DNA of 41,423 bases from Rhodospirillaceae bacterium (GCA_009694125.1 SHVT01000007.1:1-41423); one strand, 5' to 3'. Shown: positions 1-10,167, counted from the stretch's first letter. Numbers and translations: made by a program. Notes: a model not told the origin generated them from the sequence alone.

Positions 1-147
1 CATTCGATCGTCGACCTCCAGGCTGCCATCAACCGCTTCCTCGCCGAAACCAACGCCGCGCCCAGGCCCTTCACTTGGACCGCCGATCCGGACAAAATCA
101 TCGCCGCCGTCAGACGCGGGCACCAAGTGTTAGATTCGATCCACTAG
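1..147 (+). pseudogene. IS630-family transposase, C-terminal fragment (cut by window edge)
   Basis: The first 48 codons are open from base 1 and end at TAG (145-147). The peptide contains LQAAINRFLAETN, then FTWTADPDKIIAAV and a final GHQVLDSIH, which I recognise as the usual C-terminus of IS630/Tc1-mariner type transposases in alphaproteobacteria. The catalytic DDE residues would lie upstream, outside the window, so intactness cannot be judged. No terminal inverted repeat was recognised in the 120 bases that follow before the phosphofructokinase gene. The family call is from recognised sequence; activity is unknown. Confidence 0.75.
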
Positions 148-267
148 GCAAGCCAGTAATTCTAACGGCGGAGAGTTGATCCCGGTTCGCTATCGCGAAA
201 GCTCGCGGCCACACCGGGGTTCACGCGCTACGTTGTCAGCGTTATTCAAGAAGACAGAGGGACCGAA

Positions 268-1422
268 ATGCGTATTGGGGTTCTGACCGGCGGGGGCGAT
301 GTTCCCGGGCTTAATGTCTGCATCAAGGAGATCGTCCATCAGGCGGAGGACAACGGATGGGACGTTGTCGGCATTAAACGCGGATGGGCCGGATTGCTGC
401 GTTTCGATGTCGACGATCCAAAGGCCAGCGACGAATGGACCGCGCCGCTCAATCGCCAAGCCGTCCGAACCGTCGATCGTACCGGCGGCACGTTTCTGCG
501 CACATCCCGTACCAATCCGTCCCGGGTCAAAATCGAGGATCTGCCGAAGTTCCTCGCCGGCCTTAGGCCCAAATCCGGAGAGGAGACCGTCGATTGCACG
601 CCGCATGTCCTGAAGGTCCTGAAACATCTCAGGCTGGACGCCCTCGTCTCCATCGGCGGCGACGACACGCTGTCCTACTCGGTACGGCTGACCAAGGAGA
701 ATTTTCCGATCGTCGCCGTGCCCAAGACGATGGACAACGACGTTTTCGGTACAGACTATTGCATTGGTTTTTCGACCGCTGTGACCCGAGCCGCCGACCT
801 CATAACCAGCCTTCGCACCCCGACCGGTAGCCACGAGCGCATCGCGGTCATCGAGCTGTTCGGTCGCAATAGCGGCGAATCCGCACTGATCAGCGGACTT
901 CTCGCCGGCGTCGACCGCGTCCTGATCAGTGAAGTCCCCTTCGACATCCAAAGGCTTTGCAAACTGGTCGTCGACGATCGCAATAAGAACCCGTCGCGTT
1001 ATGCGATGGTCGTGCTTTCCGAGGGCGCGACGATGATCGGCGGTGATGTCGTTCAGCACGGCGAAGAGGACGCCTTCGGGCATAAGAAACTCGGCGGCAT
1101 CGGTGCGATGACCGGCGACGCGATTAGGAAAATAACCGGCGTGGACGTCATGAATTCGCAGCTGACCTATGTCATGCGCGCGGGGCCGGCCGACACTCTT
1201 GACCGGATGGTTGCCATGTCCTTTGGCCGTCTGGCGATCGAGCAGCTTAAACAGCGCCGCTTTGGCGTCATGATGGCGATCCAAAAGGGCTGTTACACGA
1301 CTGTGCCGCTGGAGACGTTTGCTTCAGGCAAGCGGATCGTCGACGTGGCGGAACTGTACGACCCCGAGAATTATCGGCCGCGAATCCGCAATCAGGCGGG
1401 AAAGCCGATGTTCCTTTATTAG
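268..1422 (+). CDS. 6-phosphofructokinase, pyrophosphate-dependent type
   Basis: 384-residue PfkA-fold enzyme phosphorylating fructose 6-phosphate in glycolysis. The N-terminal loop MRIGVLTGGGDVPGLN binds the phosphoryl donor. The donor-specificity positions read GGDDT (130-134) and PKTMDND (152-158): Asp at the place of E. coli Gly104 and Lys at the place of Gly124. In this family that pair marks pyrophosphate users, since it blocks the ATP alpha-phosphate site, so the reaction is probably reversible and serves gluconeogenesis too. D156 and D158 of TMDND are the expected catalytic region. ATG at 268 is preceded by a purine-rich AGAGGGA. It is a single gene, convergent with the Sel1 gene 28 bp downstream. 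Specificity is inferred from these two positions only; a mixed ATP/PPi enzyme is possible. Confidence 0.9.
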   Translation: MRIGVLTGGGDVPGLNVCIKEIVHQAEDNGWDVVGIKRGWAGLLRFDVDDPKASDEWTAPLNRQAVRTVDRTGGTFLRTSRTNPSRVKIEDLPKFLAGLRPKSGEETVDCTPHVLKVLKHLRLDALVSIGGDDTLSYSVRLTKENFPIVAVPKTMDNDVFGTDYCIGFSTAVTRAADLITSLRTPTGSHERIAVIELFGRNSGESALISGLLAGVDRVLISEVPFDIQRLCKLVVDDRNKNPSRYAMVVLSEGATMIGGDVVQHGEEDAFGHKKLGGIGAMTGDAIRKITGVDVMNSQLTYVMRAGPADTLDRMVAMSFGRLAIEQLKQRRFGVMMAIQKGCYTTVPLETFASGKRIVDVAELYDPENYRPRIRNQAGKPMFLY

Positions 1423-1450
1423 GGATCGGCGCGAACGGGGAGAAGCGGGA

Positions 1451-2215
1451 TTAGCGGCGAGGGGGAGGCGGAAAGATCGGGGGGCTTTGCGGGCGCAAAG
1501 AGGGAATCTCCTGTTTGGGCCCCCAATTTCGCGCGATCGCCTTCGCTAGCTCGATCTGGTCGCCGGTCAGACGTTTCGCGGCCTCTTTGCGGCCCATCGT
1601 CGCGGTGTCGTATTCATCGGTCGGCGGTTCCGGCGTGGCGGCGATGTCGAACCAGACATGGGCTTGCAGAAAGTCCTGGCTGACGCCCTGGCCATTGGCA
1701 TAGAGGAGGGCGAGCGTGACCTGGGCCGGGGCGTGTCCCTGTTCCGAGGCTCGGCTCAACCAAATGACCGCGGAAATTGGATCCTGCAGGGTACCGCGGC
1801 CGTTTGCGTGCAAGAGACCGAGGTTATATTGGGCCGTTGAATCGCCCAAATCCGCAGCACTTCGATACCATTTCAACGCCTCGGCGAAATCCTTTTCCAC
1901 GCCCTGGCCGGTTTCGTAGAGCACGCCCAGATTTGTCTGGGCGCTGAGATTTCCCTGTTCGGCCGAACGGCGGTACCATTTTACGGCTTCGCTGGGGTCC
2001 TGGGAGACACCCCTGCCGCTCATATAAAGGAAGGCGATGCTGAACTGCGCGTTCGCGTCATTCTGCTCGGCGAGAGGAAGAAGTTCGGCAAAGGCCACTT
2101 GGTAGTCGCCACGCGAAAATGCGCGCCAGGCCTCGTCGAGACCGGCATGCGCCGCTCCGAAGCCGGCAAACGCCGGAAACACGACCAAGGCCAACAGTGC
2201 GAGTAATCTGCCCAT
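1451..2215 (-). CDS. secreted Sel1-repeat (TPR-like) protein
   Basis: 254 residues from ATG at 2215, chosen because it gives a clean signal peptide (MGRLLALLALVVFPAFAGFG, cut probably after AHA) and has AGGA about 9 bases upstream; an in-frame start at 2290 would add 25 residues ahead of the signal and is unlikely. The mature part contains four Sel1 repeats of about 36 residues, each with AQ-x(5-6)-LY-x-x-G-x-GV-x-x-D-x-x-x-A-x-x-W (for example AQTNLGVLYETGQGVEKDF). The C-terminus has a short helical segment and a proline-rich end. Sel1 repeats are protein-interaction scaffolds, often periplasmic; no enzymatic function is implied. It is divergent from nnr and convergent with the phosphofructokinase gene. 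Confidence 0.88.
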   Translation of the reverse strand: MGRLLALLALVVFPAFAGFGAAHAGLDEAWRAFSRGDYQVAFAELLPLAEQNDANAQFSIAFLYMSGRGVSQDPSEAVKWYRRSAEQGNLSAQTNLGVLYETGQGVEKDFAEALKWYRSAADLGDSTAQYNLGLLHANGRGTLQDPISAVIWLSRASEQGHAPAQVTLALLYANGQGVSQDFLQAHVWFDIAATPEPPTDEYDTATMGRKEAAKRLTGDQIELAKAIARNWGPKQEIPSLRPQSPPIFPPPPRR

Positions 2216-2249
2216 GACCGATCCTGAATGATTGGCGTGTAGGGAAAAG

Positions 2250-2277
2250 ATTATCATCGCGTGCCGCTTTCCCACAA
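2250..2277 (-). promoter_or_regulatory. probable promoter of the Sel1-repeat gene
   Basis: Read on the minus strand: TTGTGG (2277-2272), 16 bases, then GATAAT (2255-2250), a 5/6 match to the sigma-70 -10 box. It lies 35 bases upstream of the chosen ATG. It sits in the 147-base divergent spacer shared with nnr; I saw no equally good promoter facing nnr. Confidence 0.42.
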
Positions 2278-2362
2278 TGGTTTGCGTCATTCTTGTTTAC
2301 GGGCGCCACCCGGCTCAGCCCACCTAGCGAACAGGGCGCGGTATGGGTAGTCTCCCGCGGCC

Positions 2363-3847
2363 ATGATCGCGACGGATATGAAACAGAGCCCGCTTCCGCC
2401 CCTGCAGCTTGTGACCAACGCCGAAATGCGGCGGGCCGAGAGTAGGGCGATCACCGGCGGCATTTCGGCGGCGCAATTGATGGACGCCGCCGGAGCCGCG
2501 GTTGCCGCGGCGATCCGCGAGCGGTTCACACCGCGGCCAACGATTGTCCTGTGTGGGCCAGGGAATAATGGCGGCGATGGTTTGGTCGTCGCGCGGCTCC
2601 TGGCGGCGGCAGGCTGGCCGACTCGCACTGCGCGACTCGGCGGAGATCAGGATCGGCCAGGCCAATCGCCCATCGATTCGGTGGCCTGCGAGCCGGGCGC
2701 GTTGAAGGGGCAGCATCTTGTCGTGGATGCGTTGTTCGGTTCGGGCCTCTCTCGCGCGCTAGTTGGCAGGGCCAGAGAGCTCGTTGAGGCCATCGACGCC
2801 CAGGGCCTGGCGTGTGTGGCCGTGGACATGCCGAGCGGCATCGACGGCGACACCGGCAGCATCCTTGGCGCCGCGCCGCATGCCCGCTTGACCGTCACTT
2901 TCGGTCGCCGGCGGCCGGGGCACCTCTTGATGCCGGGCCGGCTGCATTGCGGCGAGATATTGGTGGCCGATATTGGCATCGCGGACTCGATGTTCGAGGG
3001 TCAGCCCGATCTCCACGAAAACCGCCCCGATCTGTGGATTGCGCGTTATCCTTGGCCGCGACCCGAAGGCAACAAATATACGCGCGGCCACGCGGTTGTT
3101 GTCGGCGGTACGAGTATGACCGGCGCGGCACGCCTGGCCGCCGGCGGCGCCCTTAGAATCGGCGCCGGGCTCGTCACGATCGCGGCGCGCCCATCGGCGT
3201 TGCCGGGCTACGCCGCTTATAAGCCCTCGATTCTGACGGCTGCCCTCAACGATGCCAGCAACCTAGAGGAGCTTCTATCCGACGAGCGCAAGAATGCGGT
3301 GCTCCTCGGCCCCGGCAACGGCCTCGATCTGTCCACGCGGGGTCGGGTCGTGGTGGCCTTGGCGACGCGACGCCCGTGCGTGCTCGACGCCGACGCGCTT
3401 TCGGTGTTCGAGGACAACCCGGGCCTGCTGTTCAAATCGATTGGCGGCCCCTGCATCTTGACACCGCATGACGGGGAATATCGCCGTTTGTTCCAGACCG
3501 AGGGCGATCGCCTGGCGCGCGCGCGCGCGGCCGCCGCGGCCAGCGGCGCGGTTGTGTTGCTAAAGGGTTATGACACGGTCATCGCCGCCCCTGACGGTAA
3601 AGCGGCGATCAACACCAACGCGCCGGCGACGCTGGCGACCGCCGGCGCGGGCGATGTGCTGGCTGGGTTCGCCGTCGGACTGTTGGCGCAGGGAATGTCA
3701 GCGTTCGACGCCGCCTGCGCCGCGACCTGGCTGCACGGGGAAGCGGCCGCCGAATTCGGGCCGGGTTTGATCGCCGAGGACCTGGCGGACTCCCTCCCGA
3801 AGGCCTTGCGGCGCCTACTGTCGGCTCCATCGATTCCGCCATCATAA
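2363..3847 (+). CDS. nnr: bifunctional NAD(P)HX epimerase / ADP-dependent NAD(P)HX dehydratase
   Basis: 494 residues, the fused YjeF-type arrangement. It repairs hydrated NADH and NADPH: the N-terminal domain (about 15-215) epimerises R-NAD(P)HX and shows GPGNNGGDGLVVARLL; the C-terminal domain (about 225-490) is the ribokinase-like dehydratase with GPGNGLDLSTRGR, LTPHDGEYRRLF and the nucleotide and catalytic region NAPATLATAGAGDVLAGF. Length is normal for the bacterial fusion. ATG 2363 is used; a second in-frame ATG at 2378 would shorten it by five residues without touching the domain. tRNA-Leu and tig follow 112 bases downstream. Confidence 0.95.
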   Translation: MIATDMKQSPLPPLQLVTNAEMRRAESRAITGGISAAQLMDAAGAAVAAAIRERFTPRPTIVLCGPGNNGGDGLVVARLLAAAGWPTRTARLGGDQDRPGQSPIDSVACEPGALKGQHLVVDALFGSGLSRALVGRARELVEAIDAQGLACVAVDMPSGIDGDTGSILGAAPHARLTVTFGRRRPGHLLMPGRLHCGEILVADIGIADSMFEGQPDLHENRPDLWIARYPWPRPEGNKYTRGHAVVVGGTSMTGAARLAAGGALRIGAGLVTIAARPSALPGYAAYKPSILTAALNDASNLEELLSDERKNAVLLGPGNGLDLSTRGRVVVALATRRPCVLDADALSVFEDNPGLLFKSIGGPCILTPHDGEYRRLFQTEGDRLARARAAAAASGAVVLLKGYDTVIAAPDGKAAINTNAPATLATAGAGDVLAGFAVGLLAQGMSAFDAACAATWLHGEAAAEFGPGLIAEDLADSLPKALRRLLSAPSIPPS

Positions 3848-3881
3848 TACGTTCGACGCGGCAAAAAGGCGATTTATTGGG

Positions 3882-3909
3882 TTGCGCCTCCCCGGCGATA
3901 GCCTATATC
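3882..3909 (+). promoter_or_regulatory. possible promoter for tRNA-Leu (and tig)
   Basis: TTGCGC (3882-3887), 16 bases, then TATATC (3904-3909). The tRNA begins about 50 bases downstream, so a short 5' leader would be removed by RNase P. Match to consensus is only moderate. Confidence 0.35.
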
Positions 3910-3959
3910 TCGCGGGTATGGGTGGTGGTTGACGCCGGCCGTCCCAGCGGGTTAGCCAT

Positions 3960-4044
<85 letters not shown>

Positions 4045-4099
4045 GTTTCGCCCTTTGCCAGAGGACGCCTCCTTGAGGCCAGCGAGAAAGCGATAGTCC

Positions 4100-5473
4100 A
4101 TGCAGGTCACTGAGATCCAGGCCGAGGGCCTGAAGCGCCAATTCAAAGTCGTCGTCGCGGCCCAGGACATCCAGACCAAGATCGACGATCGGCTCGTGGA
4201 TTTGGGGCGCAGCATTCGGGTGCCGGGTTTTCGGCCCGGCAAGGTGCCGATGAGTCTTCTCCGGCAGCGCTACGGCGCGTCGGTGACCGGCGAGGTGCTG
4301 GAGCGCGTGGTTGCCGACGGGTCGCGACAAGCGATGTCCGATCGTGGCTTGCGCCCCGCTCTCCAGCCCAAGGTGGAAATCCAATCGTTCGCCGCGGGCA
4401 CCGATCTTGAATTCAACATGGATGTCGAGGTTCTCCCCGACATCAACCCCAAGGATTTTTCGCAGCTCAAACTGGAGAAACTCAAAGTCGATCTGGCCGA
4501 GGCCGAAGTCGATTCCGGCCTGGAACGACTGGCGAAATCGCGCGCGCGTTCCGAGCCGCTCAAGGAACAGAGGCCGATCGCCAAGGGCGACATCGCGGTG
4601 ATCGATTTCGCCGGCAGCATCGACGGCAAGGAATTCGCGGGCGGGACCGCCAAAGGGCTATCCGTCAATGTCGGCGAAGGTCGCCTTCTCCCCGACATGG
4701 AAAACGGCCTCGTCGGGCTGCTCGCCGGCAGCCACGCCGATCTCACCGTGAACTTTCCAGCAGACTATGGCGCGCCAACCTTGGCGGGAAAAACCGCCAT
4801 TTTCCATGTCGACGTCACCGAAGTGCGGGTTCCGGTGGCCGTGGCGGTGGACGACGGGCTGGCCAAGGAAGTCGGGTTCGACGACCTACCGGCCCTGCGC
4901 AAGGTCATGCGCGAACAGCTCGATCGCGAATACACCAATCTCGCCCGTGCCCGCCTGAAGCGCCAGCTATTGGACGGTCTCGTCGGTGCCAATGAGTTCG
5001 ATGTCCCGCCGGGCATGGTCGATATGGAATTCGAGGCGATCTGGAAGAATGTCGAAGCTGAGCGCGAACGCGGCGCTCTGGATCCGGCCGATGCCGGGAA
5101 GAGCGACGACGAGCTTCGCGCGGAATACCGTACGATCGCGGCGCGGCGAGTGCGTCTGGGACTGCTGTTGTCCGAGGTCGGGCGGCTCAACAACATTCGC
5201 GTCAGTCCCGAGGAAGTGAACCGCGCGATGACCGAAGAAGCACGCCGGTTTCCCGGCCAGGAACGCCAAGTTGTTGAATATTATCGTAAAAACCCGGAGG
5301 CATTGGCGAATCTGCGAGCCCCGCTCTTCGAGGATAAGGTCGTCGACTTCATCTTGGAATTGGCCAAGCCGACCGAACGTGTCGTCGGGACGGAGGAGTT
5401 AAAGCGGCTAGCCGCGAGCATGGCTGACGCCGCTTCAGGCCCGGACAAAGGCTCCAAGAAGGTCGAGGGCTAG
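4100..5473 (+). CDS. tig: trigger factor, ribosome-associated chaperone
   Basis: 457 residues. It binds ribosomal protein L23 at the exit tunnel and holds nascent chains; the middle domain is a peptidyl-prolyl isomerase. The N-terminal ribosome-binding signature is [19 protein letters not shown] (about residues 38-56). The FKBP-type domain (about 165-245) includes [18 protein letters not shown] and [14 protein letters not shown]. The C-terminal half is the helical substrate cradle. The 3' end touches clpP (4-base spacer), so chaperone and protease are probably co-translated. The last 20 residues are charged and low-complexity, common in this family. Confidence 0.97.
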   Translation: MQVTEIQAEGLKRQFKVVVAAQDIQTKIDDRLVDLGRSIRVPGFRPGKVPMSLLRQRYGASVTGEVLERVVADGSRQAMSDRGLRPALQPKVEIQSFAAGTDLEFNMDVEVLPDINPKDFSQLKLEKLKVDLAEAEVDSGLERLAKSRARSEPLKEQRPIAKGDIAVIDFAGSIDGKEFAGGTAKGLSVNVGEGRLLPDMENGLVGLLAGSHADLTVNFPADYGAPTLAGKTAIFHVDVTEVRVPVAVAVDDGLAKEVGFDDLPALRKVMREQLDREYTNLARARLKRQLLDGLVGANEFDVPPGMVDMEFEAIWKNVEAERERGALDPADAGKSDDELRAEYRTIAARRVRLGLLLSEVGRLNNIRVSPEEVNRAMTEEARRFPGQERQVVEYYRKNPEALANLRAPLFEDKVVDFILELAKPTERVVGTEELKRLAASMADAASGPDKGSKKVEG

Positions 5474-5477
5474 ACCC

Positions 5478-6119
5478 ATGAGCCATCCGGTCGAAATTTA
5501 TGCCAACAATTTGGTGCCGATGGTCGTCGAGCAGACGGCGCGCGGCGAAAGAGCATTCGACATCTATTCTCGGCTACTCAAGGAAAGAATCATTTTCCTT
5601 GTCGGGCCGGTCAATGACGCCGTTGCGAGCCTCGTCTGCGCGCAATTGCTATTTCTCGAATCCGACAACCCAAGCAAAGACATATCGTTCTATATTAACT
5701 CACCGGGCGGGGTCGTGACCTCCGGTCTGGCGATCTATGACACGATGCGGTACATCCGTCCGGATGTCTCCACTGTGTGCATCGGCCAGGCCGCGTCCAT
5801 GGGGTCGGTCCTGCTGGCGGCCGGGGCCAAGGGCAAGCGGTTTTCGTTGTCAAACGCCCGAATCATGATCCATCAGCCATCTGGTGGCACTCAGGGACAG
5901 GCTACCGACATCGAAATTCAGGCCCGAGAAATTCTATCCATGCGTGCCCGGTTGAACTCGATCCTACAGGATCATACCGGACAGGCGCTCAACACCATCG
6001 AAGCCGCGGTTGAGCGCGACAATTTCATGTCACCAGCGGAGGCCAAGAAATTTGGCCTGATCGACGAAGTCGTGTTAAGGCGCCCTGGGCCCGCCGATCT
6101 GGCGAAAACCGGGACCTAA
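5478..6119 (+). CDS. clpP: ATP-dependent Clp protease proteolytic subunit
   Basis: 213 residues. ClpP forms the 14-mer serine protease chamber fed by ClpX or ClpA. The catalytic triad is visible: Ser107 in GQAASMGS, His132 in IMIHQPSGG and Asp181 in ERDNFMSP, at the spacing seen in E. coli. The oxyanion-side motif [14 protein letters not shown] is present. A short N-terminal propeptide is likely removed autocatalytically. Its start lies four bases after the tig stop, and the GAGGG of its ribosome site is inside the tig 3' end. A hairpin separates it from clpX. Confidence 0.98.
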   Translation: MSHPVEIYANNLVPMVVEQTARGERAFDIYSRLLKERIIFLVGPVNDAVASLVCAQLLFLESDNPSKDISFYINSPGGVVTSGLAIYDTMRYIRPDVSTVCIGQAASMGSVLLAAGAKGKRFSLSNARIMIHQPSGGTQGQATDIEIQAREILSMRARLNSILQDHTGQALNTIEAAVERDNFMSPAEAKKFGLIDEVVLRRPGPADLAKTGT

Positions 6120-6143
6120 AAGTCTCGGCAACGTTAACCATAT

Positions 6144-6176
6144 ATTGAGGGCGGAGGCGTAATCTCCCCCCTCAAT
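6144..6176 (+). terminator. imperfect hairpin between clpP and clpX
   Basis: Bases 6145-6156 (TTGAGGGCGGAG) pair with 6164-6175 over 12 positions with a single C-C mismatch, plus an outer A-T pair, around a 7-base loop. Only a weak T-containing stretch (TTGTT) follows. It could attenuate tig-clpP transcription ahead of clpX, or stabilise the upstream mRNA end. The 177-base clpP-clpX gap is otherwise without a recognisable gene. Confidence 0.45.
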
Positions 6177-6296
6177 TGTTAAGACCCCCTACGAAAGTCT
6201 GAGAGAGAAAGCGATTTGTGCGGGATTTTGGCGTTGTTCGGCTGGGGCAGGCGAGGCTAACATGAGTCCCTTCTGTTCGCGGCTGACGGTGTTTCA

Positions 6297-7562
6297 ATGA
6301 ACAAATCCAGCGGCGGCGACTCCAAGAATACTCTTTACTGCTCGTTCTGCGGGAAGAGCCAGCATGAGGTCCGCAAGCTTATTGCCGGGCCAACCGTATT
6401 CATCTGCGATGAATGCGTGGAATTGTGCATGGACATCATCCGCGAAGAGCACAAGACGACGTTGGTCAAGTCGCGCGACGGTGTGCCCACCCCGCGCGAC
6501 ATCTGCACCGTCCTCGACGACTACGTGATTGGCCAGGCCCATGCCAAGCGTGTGCTCTCGGTCGCCGTGCACAATCACTACAAACGCCTGTCGCATGGAA
6601 CCAAGAACAACGATGTCGAGATCGCGAAGTCGAACATCTTGCTGATCGGGCCGACCGGCTCGGGCAAGACGTTGCTGGCGCAAACACTTGCCCGGATCAT
6701 CGACGTGCCGTTTACGATGGCCGACGCCACGACCTTGACCGAGGCCGGTTATGTCGGCGAAGACGTCGAAAACATCATCCTGAGGCTGCTCCAGGCTGCC
6801 GACTACAATGTGGAGCGGGCGCAGCGCGGCATCGTTTATATCGACGAGGTCGACAAGATATCCCGCAAATCCGAAAACCCATCGATCACGCGCGATGTGT
6901 CCGGAGAAGGCGTGCAGCAGGCTTTGCTCAAGATCATGGAAGGTACGGTCGCGTCGGTGCCGCCACAGGGCGGACGTAAACATCCGCAGCAAGAATTCCT
7001 CCAGGTCGACACAACCAACATCCTGTTCATTTGCGGCGGCGCCTTCGCCGGGCTGGAGAGAATAATTTCGGCGCGCATGCGCGGCACGACCATCGGTTTC
7101 GGCGCCGATGTCCGTGGCCCCGACGAAAGACAGACCGGCGAGATACTGAAAGAAGTCGAGCCCGAGGATTTGCTCAAATTCGGCTTGATTCCGGAGTTTA
7201 TCGGCCGCCTCCCCGTGATCGCTACACTCGAGGAACTCGACGAGGATGCGCTTGTCGATATTTTGATCAAGCCCAAGAATGCGCTTCTCAAGCAATACCA
7301 ACGTCTGTTTGAAATGGAGGGCGTGCGGCTCGAATTCGCCGACGACGCGCTGCGGTCGGTTGCGCGCAAGGCGGTGAAGCGCAAGACCGGCGCCCGCGGA
7401 CTGCGTTCGATCATGGAAGGCATTCTCCTCGACACCATGTTCGAGCTGCCCACACTCAATGGCGTCGAAGAAATCGTCATCAATCGCGAGGTCATCGAAG
7501 GGCGAGCGCAGCCGCTTTATATCTATGGCGACCGTCGCGGCGATGTTGGGTCCAGCGCCTAG
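6297..7562 (+). CDS. clpX: ATP-dependent Clp protease ATP-binding subunit ClpX
   Basis: 421-residue AAA+ unfoldase that delivers tagged or regulated proteins to ClpP. The N-terminal zinc domain has the four cysteines CSFC and CDECVELC. Walker A is GPTGSGKT, Walker B is [10 protein letters not shown], the pore loop is GYVGED, the ClpP-docking loop is IGFGADV, and the C-terminal sensor 2 region reads [16 protein letters not shown]. All are intact and the length is typical. In alphaproteobacteria ClpXP clears cell-cycle regulators; that role is known for the family and not shown here. Confidence 0.98.
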   Translation: MNKSSGGDSKNTLYCSFCGKSQHEVRKLIAGPTVFICDECVELCMDIIREEHKTTLVKSRDGVPTPRDICTVLDDYVIGQAHAKRVLSVAVHNHYKRLSHGTKNNDVEIAKSNILLIGPTGSGKTLLAQTLARIIDVPFTMADATTLTEAGYVGEDVENIILRLLQAADYNVERAQRGIVYIDEVDKISRKSENPSITRDVSGEGVQQALLKIMEGTVASVPPQGGRKHPQQEFLQVDTTNILFICGGAFAGLERIISARMRGTTIGFGADVRGPDERQTGEILKEVEPEDLLKFGLIPEFIGRLPVIATLEELDEDALVDILIKPKNALLKQYQRLFEMEGVRLEFADDALRSVARKAVKRKTGARGLRSIMEGILLDTMFELPTLNGVEEIVINREVIEGRAQPLYIYGDRRGDVGSSA

Positions 7563-7687
7563 GACTCGCTCTCGTCCAGGCCCGTCTTGAATAAGGGCTG
7601 GCCGGAGGCCACCTTCACCATCATCCGACGCACCGTGAGGCTGCGGCGGGGCGCTGAACGTTCTCAGGAACCAAGGTCAGAGGTCCC

Positions 7688-10093
7688 ATGTTAGAGACTC
7701 CTCGCGGCACCCAGTATCCGGTTCTGCCGCTGCGCGACATCGTGGTTTTTCCGCACATGATCGTGCCGCTGTTCGTCGGCCGCGAGAAATCAGTGCGCGC
7801 CCTTGAGGACGTCATGAAGGACAACAAGCAGATATTGCTCGTCGCCCAGAAAAATGCCGCCCAGGACGATCCGACCGCGGTTGACATCTTCTCTGTCGGA
7901 ACCATCGGCACCGTTCTCCAACTGCTCAAGCTGCCGGACGGCACCGTGAAAGTCCTGGTTGAAGGCAACACCCGCGCGCGCATCGTCAAATACACGGACA
8001 ACCCGGCCTTTTTCCAAGCCTATGCCGAGCCCATGGTCGAACAGACCGGCGAGGCCCAGGAACTCGAAGCCCTGGTTCGCACGGTGGTTTCGCAATTCGA
8101 GCAGTACATCAAACTGAACCGGAAAATTCCTCCGGAGGTCTTGGTCTCGGTCAACCAGATCGAGGATGCCAGCAAACTGGCCGACACGGTCGCCTCGCAT
8201 TTGACCCTCAAGATCCCGGAAAAGCAGGAGCTTCTCGAAGCTGAGTCGGTTGTGCAACGCCTGGAGCGCATCTTCGCCTTCATGGAGGCTGAAATCGGCG
8301 TTCTTCAGGTCGAGAAGCGAATCCGCAATCGGGTCAAGCGGCAGATGGAGAAGACCCAGCGCGAGTACTATCTCAACGAACAACTCAAGGCGATCCAGAA
8401 GGAACTGGGAGAAATCGAGGAGGGTCGTGACGAGGCCTCGGAGATGGAGGACCGGATCAAGAAGACCCGCCTGACCAAGGAAGCACGCGAAAGGGCGATG
8501 GGCGAGCTGAAGAAGCTGCGCACCATGAGCCCGATGTCGGCCGAGGCCACGGTCGTGCGCAACTATCTCGATTGGCTTCTGTCGATTCCATGGAAGAAAC
8601 GCACGAAGATCAAGCGCGACATCAAACTCGCCGCGCGCGTGCTCAACGTCGACCACTATGGCCTTGAGAAGGTGAAAGAACGCATCCTCGAATTCTTGGC
8701 CGTGCAACAGCGCATGACGAAGGTGCGCGGGCCAATTCTTTGCCTCGTCGGCCCGCCCGGCGTTGGCAAGACTTCGCTCGGCAAATCGGTCGCCAAGGCG
8801 ACCGGACGAAACTTCGTGCGCATATCCCTTGGTGGCGTGCGCGACGAGGCCGAGATTCGCGGCCATCGGCGCACCTATATCGGCTCCATGCCCGGCAAGA
8901 TCGTTCAGGGCATGAAGAAGGCGAAATCGTCGAACCCGCTTTTCCTGCTCGATGAAGTCGACAAGATGGGTGCGGATTGGCGCGGGGATCCGGCGTCGGC
9001 GCTTCTGGAGGTTCTCGACCCCGAGCAGAATTACAGTTTCAGCGACCATTATCTTGAGGTCGACTACGACCTTTCGGACGTGTTGTTCCTAACAACGGCC
9101 AATACGTTGCGCATGCCCCAGCCGCTGCTCGACCGCATGGAGATCATCCGAATCCCCGGTTACACCGAGGATGAAAAGGTGCAAATCGCTAAGCGCCACC
9201 TGATCCCAAAGCAAATGAAGGCGCATGGGCTTAAGAACGGCGAATGGACGCTGTCCGACGGCGCGCTACGCGACCTTATCCGGTATTACACCCGAGAGGC
9301 CGGCGTCCGGAATCTTGAGCGCGAGATCGCCAACCTTGCGCGTAAGGCGGTCAAAGACATCCTGATGCGCAAGATGAAGCGCCTCGTTGTCTCGCACCGT
9401 AATGTCGAAAAATACGCGGGCGTTCGGCGGTTTCGCTGGGGTGAAGCCGAGGCGGAGGACCTCGTGGGCGTTACCACCGGTCTGGCCTGGACCGAGGTCG
9501 GCGGCGAATTGCTGTCCATCGAAGCCGTGTTGTTGCCGGGCCGGGGTCGCGTGACGATTACTGGGAAGCTTGGCGACGTGATGCAGGAATCGGTGCAGGC
9601 CGCGAACAGCTATGTGCGCTCGCGGTCGATCGAATTCGGCATCAAACCAACGCTCTTTGAAAAGAAAGATATCCACGTCCACGTTCCCGAGGGTGCGACA
9701 CCCAAGGATGGCCCGTCGGCCGGCGTGGCGATGATCACCTCGATCGTCTCGGCGCTCACCGGGATTCCGGTCCGCAAGGATGTGGCGATGACCGGCGAGA
9801 TTACTTTGCGCGGCCGTGTCCTTCCCATCGGCGGCCTGCGCGAGAAGCTACTCGCCGCGCTGCATGGCGGCATCAAGAAGGTGCTGATCCCAAAGGACAA
9901 CGAAAAGGACCTCGCCGAGATTCCCGACAACGTCAAAAAGGGCATGACCATTATACCCGCGGCCACCGTCGACGATTGCTTGCGCGTCGCTTTGACGCAG
10001 CCATTGCAGCCGATTGAGTGGGTCGAACCGAAGGATGACGTGCCGGTCGGCCCGGCGCGGGATGGCGATGTGGGAAGTTTGCGAACGCATTAG
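7688..10093 (+). CDS. lon: endopeptidase La, ATP-dependent Lon protease
   Basis: 801 residues, LonA type. The N-terminal substrate-binding domain begins [21 protein letters not shown] coiled-coil linker follows (about 190-300). The AAA+ module has Walker A GPPGVGKT at 355-362 and Walker [11 protein letters not shown]. The protease domain has catalytic Ser677 in PKDGPSAG and Lys720 in GGLREK, the Ser-Lys dyad at the E. coli spacing. It degrades misfolded and regulatory proteins in the cytoplasm. The 125-base gap after clpX holds CTTGAA at 7586-7591, reminiscent of a sigma-32 -35 box, but no convincing heat-shock -10 partner was found. Confidence 0.98.
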   Translation: MLETPRGTQYPVLPLRDIVVFPHMIVPLFVGREKSVRALEDVMKDNKQILLVAQKNAAQDDPTAVDIFSVGTIGTVLQLLKLPDGTVKVLVEGNTRARIVKYTDNPAFFQAYAEPMVEQTGEAQELEALVRTVVSQFEQYIKLNRKIPPEVLVSVNQIEDASKLADTVASHLTLKIPEKQELLEAESVVQRLERIFAFMEAEIGVLQVEKRIRNRVKRQMEKTQREYYLNEQLKAIQKELGEIEEGRDEASEMEDRIKKTRLTKEARERAMGELKKLRTMSPMSAEATVVRNYLDWLLSIPWKKRTKIKRDIKLAARVLNVDHYGLEKVKERILEFLAVQQRMTKVRGPILCLVGPPGVGKTSLGKSVAKATGRNFVRISLGGVRDEAEIRGHRRTYIGSMPGKIVQGMKKAKSSNPLFLLDEVDKMGADWRGDPASALLEVLDPEQNYSFSDHYLEVDYDLSDVLFLTTANTLRMPQPLLDRMEIIRIPGYTEDEKVQIAKRHLIPKQMKAHGLKNGEWTLSDGALRDLIRYYTREAGVRNLEREIANLARKAVKDILMRKMKRLVVSHRNVEKYAGVRRFRWGEAEAEDLVGVTTGLAWTEVGGELLSIEAVLLPGRGRVTITGKLGDVMQESVQAANSYVRSRSIEFGIKPTLFEKKDIHVHVPEGATPKDGPSAGVAMITSIVSALTGIPVRKDVAMTGEITLRGRVLPIGGLREKLLAALHGGIKKVLIPKDNEKDLAEIPDNVKKGMTIIPAATVDDCLRVALTQPLQPIEWVEPKDDVPVGPARDGDVGSLRTH

Positions 10094-10129
10094 ACGCGTC
10101 TCGGAGCGAGTGTGAGGAAGCCGCCATCT

Positions 10130-10154
10130 GTTTCCCCTGAAAACTGGGGGAAAC
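10130..10154 (+). terminator. hairpin downstream of lon
   Basis: GTTTCCCC (10130-10137) pairs perfectly with GGGGAAAC (10147-10154) around a 9-base loop. There is no T-run after it, so it is either a weak or Rho-assisted terminator, or a 3'-end stabiliser for the lon message. It lies just upstream of the hup promoter. Confidence 0.4.
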
Positions 10155-10167
10155 TCATTGAGGTCGA

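Noticed and set aside
190-230. Small palindromes around TTCGC/GCGAA upstream of the phosphofructokinase gene
   Set aside because: Arms of five bases are expected by chance at this GC content; no IS630 terminal repeat could be confirmed.
190-1284. 364-codon minus-strand frame opposite the phosphofructokinase gene
   Set aside because: The plus strand shows a full set of phosphofructokinase motifs and the minus product has none.
7586-7620. Possible sigma-32 heat-shock promoter for lon (CTTGAA at 7586)
   Set aside because: No CCCCAT-like -10 element at a suitable distance; kept only as a remark.
7790-9049. 419-codon minus-strand frame opposite lon
   Set aside because: It is the complement of the conserved Lon coding sequence; Leu/Asp/Arg-rich composition only.
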